In this document: positions 1 to 6,966 of the stretch, piece by piece
Numbering within the stretch: the stretch's first letter is position 1
Layout of the letters: the number at the start of each line of letters is the position of its first letter
Assembly (NCBI GenBank): GCA_945872375.1
Contig: CAMBYR010000070.1
Location: 1 to 9,064, forward strand
Direction: 5' to 3'
Source of the DNA: an uncultured Blautia sp.
Lineage (GTDB): Bacteria > Bacillota > Clostridia > Lachnospirales > Lachnospiraceae
Length of the DNA stretch: 9,064 nucleotides
Made by a program: the position numbers and the translations under genes
The notes under the pieces: model-generated
Told to the model about the DNA's origin: nothing
Database searches by the model: none
What the model saw: only the letters and a program-made list of their open reading frames with translations

Positions 1-556
1 CAATTACAACGGCGGTGCGCTTCTGGCACGGCATCTTCTGGCAAACGGACATACCAATGTCACCATCCTGGACAACTTCCTCAACTCTTATACCATGGAT
101 GAACGAATCCGGGGTTTTATGGATATCTACAAAGAACGAGGATATGACGTCTCGTCCTTCCTGACTTCCAATTCCCCCATTCCCTGCAGTGATACACAGA
201 CGCTCACAGAGATTGGCAGGCAGCGCTTTCATCAGATCATCCATTCAGAAAACAGACCTACCGCCTTTTTTTTCACAAACTATAACATCGGTGTCGGTGC
301 TCTTTCTGCGGCATGCTCTCTTCCCTTATCTGTTCTTGAGAGTGTTTCACTTGTTTGTTTTGACGATGATCCGCTGTTTAAGGTTATGTATCCGCCCCTT
401 ACCTGTATCGCACAAAACCTGAAAAAAATCGGAGAAAGAGCCTCCGAACTGTTATTATCCAGGATCAATAACGATTACAGCGATTTTCCCACCATTGCAA
501 TTATAGATGTGGAATTTCGGGAACGTAATTCTGTAAAGGATCTGACCAAACCGTGA
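1..556 (+). CDS. LacI/GalR-family transcriptional regulator, C-terminal effector-binding domain (5' end outside the window)
   Basis: The reading frame is open from base 2 to the TGA at 554-556, giving 184 visible residues. The Met codon at 95 is internal, because the codons before it already encode family sequence (GGALLARHLLANGH, as in the usual G..A..HLI..GH). Next come DERIRGFMDIYKERGYDV, PTAFFFTNYNIGVGAL (family: PTAIF..ND..A.GAL) and VSLVCFDDDPLFKVMYPPLT (family: VSVVGFDD.P.a....PPLT). The IGERASELLLSRI helix and a closing FRERNSV strand complete the domain. This is the second half of the periplasmic-binding-protein-like sensor domain that binds a small effector, often a sugar, and controls DNA binding. 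The helix-turn-helix domain lies upstream and is not visible, so effector and targets cannot be told. The gene converges on ftsZ and is probably unrelated to cell division. Confidence 0.9.
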   Translation, partial: NYNGGALLARHLLANGHTNVTILDNFLNSYTMDERIRGFMDIYKERGYDVSSFLTSNSPIPCSDTQTLTEIGRQRFHQIIHSENRPTAFFFTNYNIGVGALSAACSLPLSVLESVSLVCFDDDPLFKVMYPPLTCIAQNLKKIGERASELLLSRINNDYSDFPTIAIIDVEFRERNSVKDLTKP

Positions 557-570
557 AGATCACTCATAAC

Positions 571-623
571 AAAAAATCCCTTCCGCGGACTGCGCATTTT
601 CGCATCATCCACGGAAGGGATTT
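571..623. terminator. Shared (bidirectional) intrinsic terminator between the regulator gene and ftsZ
   Basis: A perfect 12-bp inverted repeat pairs 574-585 (AAATCCCTTCCG) with 612-623 (CGGAAGGGATTT). The stem extends inward after one mismatch, and a small inner TGCG/CGCA hairpin lies at 591-604. Read on the minus strand the stem ends in a run of six T (positions 576-571), so it is a strong terminator for ftsZ, 35 bases past the ftsZ stop. Read on the plus strand the stem runs into TTTATTCGTTT, so it probably also ends the regulator transcript. Confidence 0.85.
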
Positions 624-657
624 ATTCGTTTCCGATTATTTCAGACCCGGATATTTC

Positions 658-1827
658 TTATCTGTTTTTCAGGAAATCCGGAATCTGGATGTCCTTTTTC
701 TGAACAGTACTGGTAGGCATCTTAGCTGCACCATAACCATTCATGTTCGGCAGGCTGAAGCTCGGCATATTCATGTTCAGGGATGAACTCTGAGTTGTCG
801 GAGCTGCAGTTCTGTTCATACCGAAGGGAGAAGTGGATTTTCTTCCGCCAAAGGTATTTTTGGATGCCTGCGCTGCCGCATCTGTCAGGCCTGTAGCGAT
901 AACCGTGATTCTTGCATAATCTGCAACAGAATCATCATACATAGCACCAAAGATAATATTTGCTTCTTCTCCGGTAAGCTCCTGTACGTAGCTGGCTGCA
1001 TCGTTTGCATCCATAAGGGAGATATCACCGGAAATATTGATGATAACATGGGTTGCGCCCTTGATCGTGGTCTCAAGCAGCGGAGAAGATACGGCCTGCT
1101 GAACTGCTTCCATAGCCTTATCATCGCCTCTTGCTTCACCGATACCGATGTGAGCGATTCCCTTATCTGTCATAACGGTCTGAACGTCTGCAAAGTCAAG
1201 GTTGATCAGTGCAGGCAGGTTGATCAGGTCTGTGATGCCCTGTACGGCCTGCTGAAGGACTTCGTCTGCCTTGCGGAGTGCTTCCGGCATGGTTGTACGA
1301 CGGTCAACGATTTCCAGCAGCTTGTCGTTTGGAATCACGATCAGTGTATCTACAGCTTTCTTCAGATTTTCAATTCCAGCAAGGGCATTGTTCATACGGG
1401 TTTTTGCTTCAAAACGGAAAGGCTTGGTAACAACACCAACAGTCAGGATACCCATTTCCTTTGCTGCCGCTGCGATTACCGGAGCAGCTCCTGTTCCGGT
1501 TCCGCCGCCCATACCACAGGTAACGAATACCATGTCTGCACCTTCCATTAACTGTTTTACTTCTTCTATGCTTTCCTCAGCAGCTTTCTGTCCAACTTCC
1601 GGCTGAGCTCCTGCGCCAAGGCCCTTTGTGATCTTTTCTCCAATCTGAAGTACTGTCGGAGCTTTACACAGAGTCAAAGCCTGCTTATCTGTATTGACAC
1701 CCACAAACTCCACTCCGCCGATGGTTTCTTCCACCATTCTGTTTACTGCATTATTTCCGGCTCCACCTACGCCAATGACGATAATCTTCGCAGATGATTC
1801 AGCCTCATTCGTCATAATCTCTAACAA
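658..1827 (-). CDS. ftsZ: Cell division protein FtsZ
   Basis: FtsZ is the tubulin-like GTPase that assembles the cytoplasmic Z ring at the division site. The protein is 389 residues, normal for the family. An N-terminal glycine loop (GVGGAGNNAVNRM, 19-31) starts the nucleotide fold. The tubulin signature GGGTGTG is at 107-113. The T7 synergy loop NLDFADV at 209-215 carries the catalytic Asp211 and Asp214. A linker rich in Met, Asn and Ser (about 335-375) leads to the C-terminal peptide KKDIQIPDFLKNR (377-389), which binds partners such as FtsA, SepF or ZapA in other species. I choose the TTG start at 1825-1827 because AAAGGAGG (1835-1842) lies 7 bases upstream; the first in-frame ATG, four codons in, would be 19 bases away. 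The gene has its own likely promoter and is last in the cluster. No ftsA lies next to it. Confidence 0.98.
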   Translation of the reverse strand: MLEIMTNEAESSAKIIVIGVGGAGNNAVNRMVEETIGGVEFVGVNTDKQALTLCKAPTVLQIGEKITKGLGAGAQPEVGQKAAEESIEEVKQLMEGADMVFVTCGMGGGTGTGAAPVIAAAAKEMGILTVGVVTKPFRFEAKTRMNNALAGIENLKKAVDTLIVIPNDKLLEIVDRRTTMPEALRKADEVLQQAVQGITDLINLPALINLDFADVQTVMTDKGIAHIGIGEARGDDKAMEAVQQAVSSPLLETTIKGATHVIINISGDISLMDANDAASYVQELTGEEANIIFGAMYDDSVADYARITVIATGLTDAAAQASKNTFGGRKSTSPFGMNRTAAPTTQSSSLNMNMPSFSLPNMNGYGAAKMPTSTVQKKDIQIPDFLKNR

Positions 1828-1834
1828 TGTACTT

Positions 1835-1842
1835 CCTCCTTT
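1835..1842 (-). promoter_or_regulatory. Ribosome binding site of ftsZ (supports TTG start)
   Basis: AAAGGAGG on the minus strand, 7 bases before TTG at 1827-1825. The near-perfect match to the 16S anti-Shine-Dalgarno sequence and the ideal spacing favour TTG over the ATG at 1815. Confidence 0.8.
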
Positions 1843-1900
1843 AATTCTCCTGATATCGAAAATTTTATCTTTAATTGAATATCAAGCTACATATAGATAT

Positions 1901-1929
1901 ATCATATATTTTTTTTGGAAATTAATCAA
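1901..1929 (-). promoter_or_regulatory. Sigma-A-type promoter of ftsZ
   Basis: On the minus strand the -35 box TTGATT (1929-1924) is followed by exactly 17 bases and the -10 box TATGAT (1906-1901). Each box matches the vegetative consensus at 5 or 4 of 6 positions. It lies in the AT-rich 130-base gap between the divIB stop and ftsZ, with a predicted start near 1894 and a leader of about 65 bases. It would let ftsZ be expressed independently of, and more strongly than, the upstream genes. The -10 lies in a short AT palindrome (ATATAT-C-ATATAT on the plus strand), which may be only compositional. Confidence 0.75.
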
Positions 1930-1957
1930 CCACTATTTTTGTTTTTTTATACTTTTT

Positions 1958-3055
1958 TCAAGAAATTTCGTCGATTTCCTCTTCTGCACTCTCCTCCGGT
2001 TTGGGGCCCACGTAGTTTCCGACCCTGTCATATTCGCCGGTTTTATTGTAGCCGCCCTCTTCGTTATAACCTCCCTTCCAGCTTCCGTTTGCATCCAGAT
2101 CCTCCTGGGTAGGTTCCGGACCTACATAATTCAAATACTGGTCATACTCGCCCCAGCCTGTATAATCGCCTTCTTCATCATAGCCGCCCACCCAGTTTTC
2201 CAGGGCATAATCCAGCTCCGTCTTAGGCTTCGCTCCTACATACTTTCCATTTTCATCATATTCGCTGTAGCCGTCGTACTCACCGTATTCATCATAACCT
2301 CCACGCCAGTTCTCCGCTGTAATTTCCACTTCCTCAGGCTGAAAGACCGGTCTTCCGGAATCCGCCACACCTTCCACATAGAGAATACCCTTCTGCCCGG
2401 AAAGAAGAGGAAGGATCGCAAAGACACTTGCCATTTTATTTTCCAGATATTGATCTTCGCCCAGAGAAACGGTAATACCACCGTACACCAGGCTGATTCT
2501 GTTTTTCGTATCAAATTGAATGTGATCGGGTATCATATCATTTTTCTGGAAAATGGTGGAAAGCGCCACCGCCGTATTCAAAACTGCCGATTCTTTAATC
2601 GGGATCTTTTTATTTTTGATCACATAGTCCAGCTTCAGGCCGTCAAAAAACGGAATCTTTTCATCACGCGTTTTTGAGCTTTCCAGAAAGATGCCATTCC
2701 TGTCAAAATAAACATAATTATCCAGATAAGGCACACACCCTACCACCTGTTTTTCACGGATCGTGATCAGGATCGTATTATGATTGACCTGCTTCACACG
2801 AAATCCTTCTACAAACGGAAGATCCCCCGCATCGTCCGTAGAACAGAAAATGGGGGACAGTACAGAATTATACGCAAACGGTCCCTGAAGAATCATTTCT
2901 CTGACTTCCGCCTCGGAATAATGGGTGCTGCCCATGACCTCCACATTTGTAACACGAAAATAGGCAAAAAAGAAGATCACACCGGCCAGAATAACTGCAG
3001 CCGCACCAATTCCAATGATTTTCCATGTTTTCTTACTGATCTGTATTTTTTCCAT
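1958..3055 (-). CDS. ftsQ: Cell division protein DivIB/FtsQ with a repetitive C-terminal tail
   Basis: DivIB/FtsQ is a bitopic divisome protein that links FtsL/FtsB (DivIC) and septal wall synthesis. The 365-residue protein has a short cytoplasmic end with basic residues (1-12) and one membrane segment (about 13-33). A POTRA-type domain follows directly (about 34-103, starting FRVTNVEVMGSTHYSEAEVREM), then the FtsQ/DivIB beta domain (about 104-240, with FDRNGIFLESS and a LLSGQKGILYVEG end). B. subtilis DivIB is about 263 residues. The extra length here is a tail from about 247 onward with three 38-residue repeats rich in Tyr, Gly, Trp and acidic residues (separate entry), predicted to lie outside the membrane. 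The ATG at 3055-3053 has AGGAAA 8 bases upstream (3069-3064). It overlaps the end of murA by 23 bases in another frame, so the two are probably translationally coupled. The identity rests on the fold pattern and the position between murA and ftsZ. Confidence 0.92.
   Translation of the reverse strand: MEKIQISKKTWKIIGIGAAAVILAGVIFFFAYFRVTNVEVMGSTHYSEAEVREMILQGPFAYNSVLSPIFCSTDDAGDLPFVEGFRVKQVNHNTILITIREKQVVGCVPYLDNYVYFDRNGIFLESSKTRDEKIPFFDGLKLDYVIKNKKIPIKESAVLNTAVALSTIFQKNDMIPDHIQFDTKNRISLVYGGITVSLGEDQYLENKMASVFAILPLLSGQKGILYVEGVADSGRPVFQPEEVEITAENWRGGYDEYGEYDGYSEYDENGKYVGAKPKTELDYALENWVGGYDEEGDYTGWGEYDQYLNYVGPEPTQEDLDANGSWKGGYNEEGGYNKTGEYDRVGNYVGPKPEESAEEEIDEIS
1997..2308 (-). repeat. Three tandem 38-residue (114-base) repeats encoding the DivIB tail
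   Basis: Units start at Trp250, Trp288 and Trp326 of DivIB (bases 2308, 2194 and 2080), an exact 38-residue period. Each has a 28-residue core and, for the first two, a 10-residue acidic spacer; the last core ends in PKP at 1997. Within the core the invariant positions are W1, GGY 3-5, E7, G9, Y11, EYD 16-18, YVG 23-25 and P28. Each core is itself two half-repeats of the form Y-D-x-x-x-x-Y-x-G set 12 residues apart, giving six in all. Other positions have drifted, so the duplication is not recent. Confidence 0.9.
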
Positions 3056-4319
3056 AGAAATAATTTCCTGTATCCTTTTTCAATCTGCCGCCAAGCGCGG
3101 CCAAATCTTCACATATATGTTCATATCCCCGGCAGACATAGGAATACCCTCTGACTGCCGTCTCGCCGGATGCCGCCAGCGCAGCCAGCATCAGTGCCGC
3201 CCCTCCCCGGAGCTCCCTGGCACATACCTCCGCGCCCAGAAGATGGCGTCCGCCGTCGATCCAGGCGTCCCTGCCGCATACGGCAACAGCAGCGCCCATT
3301 CGATTCAGTTCTTCTGCAATCTTAAACCGGTCTTCAAAGATCATTTCCCGAATATGGCTTTTTCCGGGAATCGTCGCCAGCACTGTCATGAGCGGTGACT
3401 GAAGATCTGTGGGAAAACCGGGGTAAACTGCTGTTTCCAGATACGGCACCGGAAATCTCACACCGCTGCCGTCAGCTATTAGTTTACCACTCTTTACTTT
3501 ATATTGTCCACCTATTTTCCGATATACTTCCAGAAAGGCCTCCAATTCTCCTTCCGGAGCATTCTCCAGCACGATTTTTCCCCGGGTGGCCGCACAGGCA
3601 CAGAGATAAGTTCCCGCCACGATCCGGTCCGGAGGCACCTGAAAATCACCGCCTTCCAGGATCTCCACGCCCCGGATGATCACACGCTCTGTCCCCTCGC
3701 CCCGAATATCCGCGCCCATGCACCGGAGAAAACGGCAAAGCCACAAAATCTCCGGCTCACAGGCACAGTTTTCAATCACCGTTTCCCCATGGGCAAGTAC
3801 AGCCGCCAGAATCGCCTGTTCTGCCGCCCCAACACTTTTTCCCGGAAAAACAATGGTCCCTCCGTGAAGATTTCCGCATTCTGCCGAGATAAAAAAAGGA
3901 CCTTCCAGAAGGTCGGCTCCCAGTTCCCGCAGGGCATACAGATGAAGATCGATCGGACGCCTGCCAATGACACAGCCGCCCGGATATCCCAGCCTTCCAT
4001 GTCCGTTTCTCCCCAGCAGGACTCCCAGGAGGATTACGGAAGAGCGCATTCTCCCCGTATAGCTCCCGGATATCTCCGTTCCATCCGCCTCTGTACAGTC
4101 CAGATACAGATCATGGCCATTCCACCAGGTAACAGCTCCAAGGGCCTGCAGAATTTCCTCCATGCAGAAAACGTCCGCAATACGCGGACATCCTCTCAGT
4201 ACACTGACCCCTCTGTGAAGAAGAGATGCTGCCATCATGGGCAACGCCGCGTTTTTGGAACCCTGCACCTGCACCGTTCCATAAAGGGGAACTCCCCCTG
4301 TAATGCGAATCTCATCCAA
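3033..4319 (-). CDS. murA: UDP-N-acetylglucosamine 1-carboxyvinyltransferase MurA
   Basis: MurA transfers enolpyruvate from PEP to the 3'-OH of UDP-GlcNAc, the first committed step of peptidoglycan synthesis, in the cytoplasm. The 428-residue protein has the family's two-lobed inverted-barrel pattern. Visible active-site residues are Lys22-Asn23 (GSKNAALP), Cys116 in PGGCVIGRRPIDLH (the Cys that attacks PEP and is alkylated by fosfomycin), Asp305 in PGFPTDLQSP and Arg397 in RGYEHI. Lys22, Asp305 and Arg397 fall on the same numbers as in E. coli. I choose TTG at 4319: AGGAG (4332-4328) lies 8 bases upstream and the product then begins MDEIRITGG, as MurAs usually do. A GTG at 4328 would extend the protein by 3 residues but overlaps that ribosome site. 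It begins 36 bases after ftsW and overlaps divIB by 23 bases. It is rich in cysteine (15). Clostridia often have two MurA copies; which one this is cannot be told. Confidence 0.96.
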   Translation of the reverse strand: MDEIRITGGVPLYGTVQVQGSKNAALPMMAASLLHRGVSVLRGCPRIADVFCMEEILQALGAVTWWNGHDLYLDCTEADGTEISGSYTGRMRSSVILLGVLLGRNGHGRLGYPGGCVIGRRPIDLHLYALRELGADLLEGPFFISAECGNLHGGTIVFPGKSVGAAEQAILAAVLAHGETVIENCACEPEILWLCRFLRCMGADIRGEGTERVIIRGVEILEGGDFQVPPDRIVAGTYLCACAATRGKIVLENAPEGELEAFLEVYRKIGGQYKVKSGKLIADGSGVRFPVPYLETAVYPGFPTDLQSPLMTVLATIPGKSHIREMIFEDRFKIAEELNRMGAAVAVCGRDAWIDGGRHLLGAEVCARELRGGAALMLAALAASGETAVRGYSYVCRGYEHICEDLAALGGRLKKDTGNYFYGKNTDQ

Positions 4320-4327
4320 TCCGTTCA

Positions 4328-4332
4328 CTCCT
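4328..4332 (-). promoter_or_regulatory. Ribosome binding site of murA (supports TTG start)
   Basis: AGGAG on the minus strand, followed by 8 bases (TGAACGGA) and TTG at 4319-4317. The in-frame GTG at 4328-4326 starts on the last G of this site, so it would have no usable spacing. Confidence 0.6.
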
Positions 4333-4355
4333 AAAAAGGGTCTCTTTCCATTATT

Positions 4356-5459
4356 TTATGCAGAAATCTGTTTTCTGTGACAGCTTACACTTAATGCGAG
4401 GCCCATTTCCGCCAGAAGAAATACCACCGAGGTCCCTCCGTAGCTGATAAACGGCAGCGTAATCCCTGTGTTGGGAATGGTATTCGTAACAACCGCAATA
4501 TTCAAAATCACCTGGATGGCCATATGGCCCATAATCCCCCCGCAGATCAGAGCCCCCTGAAGATCAGGGCTGTGCATGGCAATAACAGCCAGCCTCCAAA
4601 GCAGCAGCAGAAACAGAATCATCAGCGTAAGCGCTCCCACAAGTCCCAGCTCTTCACAGATGATGGAAAAAATCATGTCATTTTGCGCCTCCGGAACAAA
4701 TCCCAGCTTCTGCAGGCTGCTGCCAAGTCCCCGCCCAAACAGTCCTCCGCTGCCAATCGCATAAAGTCCCTGTATCGTCTGAAACCCTTTTTCATATTTT
4801 TCCGGGTCCCGCCAGATGGCAAGGCGTTCCAACCGATAACTCTCTGCCGCAAGGAATACGGCGATAAAGCCGATCCCCGCTCCGCCCAATACCAGAAATT
4901 TCAGATACCGTGCATTGGAAACAAAAATCAGGATCACACCGATCCCAAGGATGATCACGGCGGTACTCAGGTTATTGGAACCTACCAGACCCACGATCGG
5001 AAGCAGAGCTGCCATGGTCCTTCCCATAAACCAGAAGCCTGCTGTGTTGCTCCGGGTCCTGTCGATCTGCCAGGCAAGAAACAGGATCACCGCCACCTTG
5101 GCAAATTCTGAGGGCTGAAAAGACAAAGGACCCAGATTCAGCCAGCGTTTGGATCCATTGATTTCCTGGCCAACCAGAAGAACGGCGGTGGACAGGGCCA
5201 GAGAAAGAAGGTACGCTGCCGGAGCCAGCTCCGTAAAGAAATGATAATCCATGATCGTCACCACATACAGGCAGGCCAGGCCCAGAGAAGTGGCAAAAAG
5301 CTGCTTCTTAAAATAATATGCCGGATCCTGAAAACGTACCCGTCCATTGTAAGAGCTTGCGCTGAACATGATTACCAGTCCAAAAAACGCCAGAAGCACC
5401 ACCAGGACTAGAAGTGTCATATCCGGCCTTCCTCTCTGTCTTTTTTCCTGCTGAGGCAT
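4356..5459 (-). CDS. ftsW: Peptidoglycan glycosyltransferase FtsW/SpoVE (SEDS family)
   Basis: SEDS proteins polymerise lipid II into glycan strands, working with a class B PBP. The 367-residue protein is strongly hydrophobic, with about ten membrane segments. Family marks are the early FGLVIMFSASSY stretch (26-37), NGSKRWLNLGPLSFQPSEFAK (101-121, the SEDS signature), Asp261 in PEAQNDMIF (aligned with the catalytic Asp) followed by EELGLVG, and GITLPFISYGGTS (332-344). The frame is open 26 codons further, to 5537, but I choose ATG 5459 because AAAAAGGAGG (5477-5468) sits 8 bases upstream and the extra residues look unlike the family. The place after murD matches spoVE of B. subtilis; sequence alone does not separate a vegetative from a sporulation role. 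A terminator lies between murD and this gene, and I see no clear promoter in the 87 bases between terminator and start. Confidence 0.95.
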   Translation of the reverse strand: MPQQEKRQRGRPDMTLLVLVVLLAFFGLVIMFSASSYNGRVRFQDPAYYFKKQLFATSLGLACLYVVTIMDYHFFTELAPAAYLLSLALSTAVLLVGQEINGSKRWLNLGPLSFQPSEFAKVAVILFLAWQIDRTRSNTAGFWFMGRTMAALLPIVGLVGSNNLSTAVIILGIGVILIFVSNARYLKFLVLGGAGIGFIAVFLAAESYRLERLAIWRDPEKYEKGFQTIQGLYAIGSGGLFGRGLGSSLQKLGFVPEAQNDMIFSIICEELGLVGALTLMILFLLLLWRLAVIAMHSPDLQGALICGGIMGHMAIQVILNIAVVTNTIPNTGITLPFISYGGTSVVFLLAEMGLALSVSCHRKQISA

Positions 5460-5467
5460 CTGATGCA

Positions 5468-5477
5468 CCTCCTTTTT
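5468..5477 (-). promoter_or_regulatory. Ribosome binding site of ftsW
   Basis: AAAAAGGAGG on the minus strand, 8 bases before ATG at 5459. This decides against the longer in-frame start at 5537. Confidence 0.8.
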
Positions 5478-5543
5478 GGAAAGAATGGAACGATCCGTAA
5501 AACAAAAAAACGCTCCTGTTCTATGTTTATGAGGCACGGACAG

Positions 5544-5585
5544 AAAATACGCCGGAAACTTCTTTTTCAGAAGCTTCCGGCGTAT
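5544..5585 (-). terminator. Intrinsic terminator after murD, inside the cluster
   Basis: The arms 5585-5569 and 5563-5547 pair over 17 bases in the minus-strand RNA with a single G-U wobble, and the loop is 5 bases (GAAAA). The stem is followed by TTT and then CTG, so the T tract is short and some readthrough is plausible. It starts 9 bases past the murD stop. It would separate mraY-murD from ftsW-murA-divIB, or attenuate transcription of the second group. Confidence 0.8.
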
Positions 5586-5594
5586 CTGATACGT

Positions 5595-6950
5595 TTAGAG
5601 AGCGTTTACATATTCCTTGAACATGTCTCCCCGCTGTTCATAATTGTCAAACTGTCCCCAGCTTGCGCATGCCGGTGAAAGAAGGACGGCATCTCCCGGG
5701 CAGGCCTTTTCTGCACAGACGGCCACCGCTTCCTTTAAGTCTTCACAGAGAATGATATCGGTGAAGCCCAGCCGCTCTGCCGCTGCTTTGATGGCCTCTT
5801 TTGTCTGGCCGATGAGCACCAGCCAGCGAACCTTTCCATCAAAAGCCTGAATCCACTCATCGTAGCTGGAGCCCTTGTCGTAGCCGCCTCCGATGAGAAG
5901 GGTGGGACGGTTCATGGCCTGGATTCCCTTGATGGCCGCATCCGGATTGGTTCCTTTGGAATCGTTGTAGTAAACCACACCATTCTTTTCGGTCACATAT
6001 TCGATCCGGTGTGCCACTGCAGTAAATTCGCAGACACTTTTTTGGATGCTTTCCATGGGAACACCATCAAAATATGCCATTGCCACAGCCGCCATCACGT
6101 TTTCGTAATTATGCTGTCCAAGGATTTTCAGATCTCCCGTCTTTACCACGGGAATCTCCTGTCCATCCCATTTCAGAACGATCTGATCCCCATCCAGATA
6201 AATTCCCTCTTCCAGCTTGCGGACGCTGGAGAAATAAACAGTTTTGGGAACAATGTGTTTTCCAAATTCCCGCAGAACCTCGTCCTCATAATTCAGTACA
6301 CAGGCATCCTCCGGTCCCTGATTTTTCACGATCAGCTCTTTCACGCGGATGTATTCCTCCATCGTGTGATGCCGGTTCAGATGATCCTCCGTGATATTCA
6401 GAATCGCACTGACTCTGGGAGCAAATTTCTCAATGGTTTCCAGCTGGAAGCTGCTGATTTCCGCAACAGTCGTACTGTCGTCCCGCATCTCTATAGCCTT
6501 GGAGGTATAGGGCGTGCCGATATTTCCCACAACAAAAACGGAATCTCTGGCATCCGACATGATCTTGCCCAGAAGCGCTGTGGTAGTGGTTTTTCCGTTG
6601 GTTCCGGTGATTGCCAGAACATGTCCCCTGCCTGTTTCATAGGCGAGCTCCACTTCTCCCCAGACGGTCAGGCCCTGGTCGTAAAAGCTTTTTACCAGAG
6701 GCAGATCCGTGGGAACTCCGGGGCTTAATACCACCAGGTCCAGGGAATCCTGTACTTCCTTTGGAAGCTCCCCTGCATAGATCTCAGGGCGGACGCCACC
6801 CTGGATCTTATGTAACACAGCCTCTTTATCGATCTTTTCATTTCCATCATAAATCACCGGACAGGCGCCTGCCTGTCCCAGAAGTTCCGCTGCACCGATT
6901 CCGCTTTTTCCGGAACCAAATACAAGAACCTTTTTTCCTTTTAATTCCAT
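5595..6950 (-). CDS. murD: UDP-N-acetylmuramoyl-L-alanine--D-glutamate ligase MurD
   Basis: MurD adds D-glutamate to UDP-MurNAc-L-Ala, using ATP, in the cytoplasm. The protein has 451 residues, typical for the family. The N-terminal substrate domain opens with KVLVFGSGKSGIGAAELL (7-24). The central ligase domain has the ATP loop TGTNGKTTTT (115-124), NITEDHLNRH (185-194) and Lys204 at the place of the carbamylated lysine. The C-terminal domain has DSKGTNPDAA (330-339), LLIGGGYDKGS (351-361) and LLSPACASWGQFDNY (423-437). The start at ATG 6950 is set by AAGGAGG 9 bases upstream; the frame is open 14 codons further but those overlap mraY and do not look like MurD. It follows mraY by 14 bases, and the mraY stop lies inside the murD ribosome site, so the pair is surely co-transcribed and probably translationally coupled. 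Confidence 0.97.
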   Translation of the reverse strand: MELKGKKVLVFGSGKSGIGAAELLGQAGACPVIYDGNEKIDKEAVLHKIQGGVRPEIYAGELPKEVQDSLDLVVLSPGVPTDLPLVKSFYDQGLTVWGEVELAYETGRGHVLAITGTNGKTTTTALLGKIMSDARDSVFVVGNIGTPYTSKAIEMRDDSTTVAEISSFQLETIEKFAPRVSAILNITEDHLNRHHTMEEYIRVKELIVKNQGPEDACVLNYEDEVLREFGKHIVPKTVYFSSVRKLEEGIYLDGDQIVLKWDGQEIPVVKTGDLKILGQHNYENVMAAVAMAYFDGVPMESIQKSVCEFTAVAHRIEYVTEKNGVVYYNDSKGTNPDAAIKGIQAMNRPTLLIGGGYDKGSSYDEWIQAFDGKVRWLVLIGQTKEAIKAAAERLGFTDIILCEDLKEAVAVCAEKACPGDAVLLSPACASWGQFDNYEQRGDMFKEYVNAL

Positions 6951-6959
6951 TTCGGGATT

Positions 6960-6966
6960 CCTCCTT
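6960..6966 (-). promoter_or_regulatory. Ribosome binding site of murD, overlapping the mraY stop codon
   Basis: AAGGAGG on the minus strand with 9 bases to ATG 6950. The preceding T at 6967 makes TAAGGAGG, so the mraY TAA (6967-6965) shares two bases with the site. It decides the start of murD. Confidence 0.8.

Noticed and set aside
1694..2677. Long plus-strand open frame of 327 codons opposite ftsZ and divIB
   Set aside because: It runs antisense across the start of ftsZ, the ftsZ promoter gap and most of divIB, whose protein identities are firm. Its product is a low-information hydrophobic string with no recognisable domain.
3504..4334. Plus-strand open frame of 276 codons opposite murA
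   Set aside because: It lies entirely antisense to a well-supported murA. The translation is Arg/Pro/Ser/His-rich with no family signature, as expected of a shadow frame.
5460..5537. 26-codon upstream extension of ftsW
   Set aside because: The added residues do not resemble the family, and the strong ribosome site at 5468-5477 lies inside the extension, pointing to ATG 5459.
5460..5546. Promoter for ftsW
   Set aside because: The best -35/-10 pair I could place (TTTTCT, 17 bases, ATAGAA) matches the consensus poorly, so I do not call it.
5581..5593. Small CGTAT-CTG-ATACG hairpin next to the murD terminator that could act as an anti-terminator
   Set aside because: It has only 5-6 AT-rich pairs against a 17-bp terminator stem, so it could hardly compete. 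No other sign of a switch is seen.
6009..6728. Plus-strand open frame of 239 codons opposite murD
   Set aside because: Antisense to murD with all its motifs in place. No domain is recognisable in the translation.
6862..6875. Palindrome CAGGCGCCTG within murD
   Set aside because: It is inside well-conserved coding sequence, only 10 bases long, and explained by codon content.
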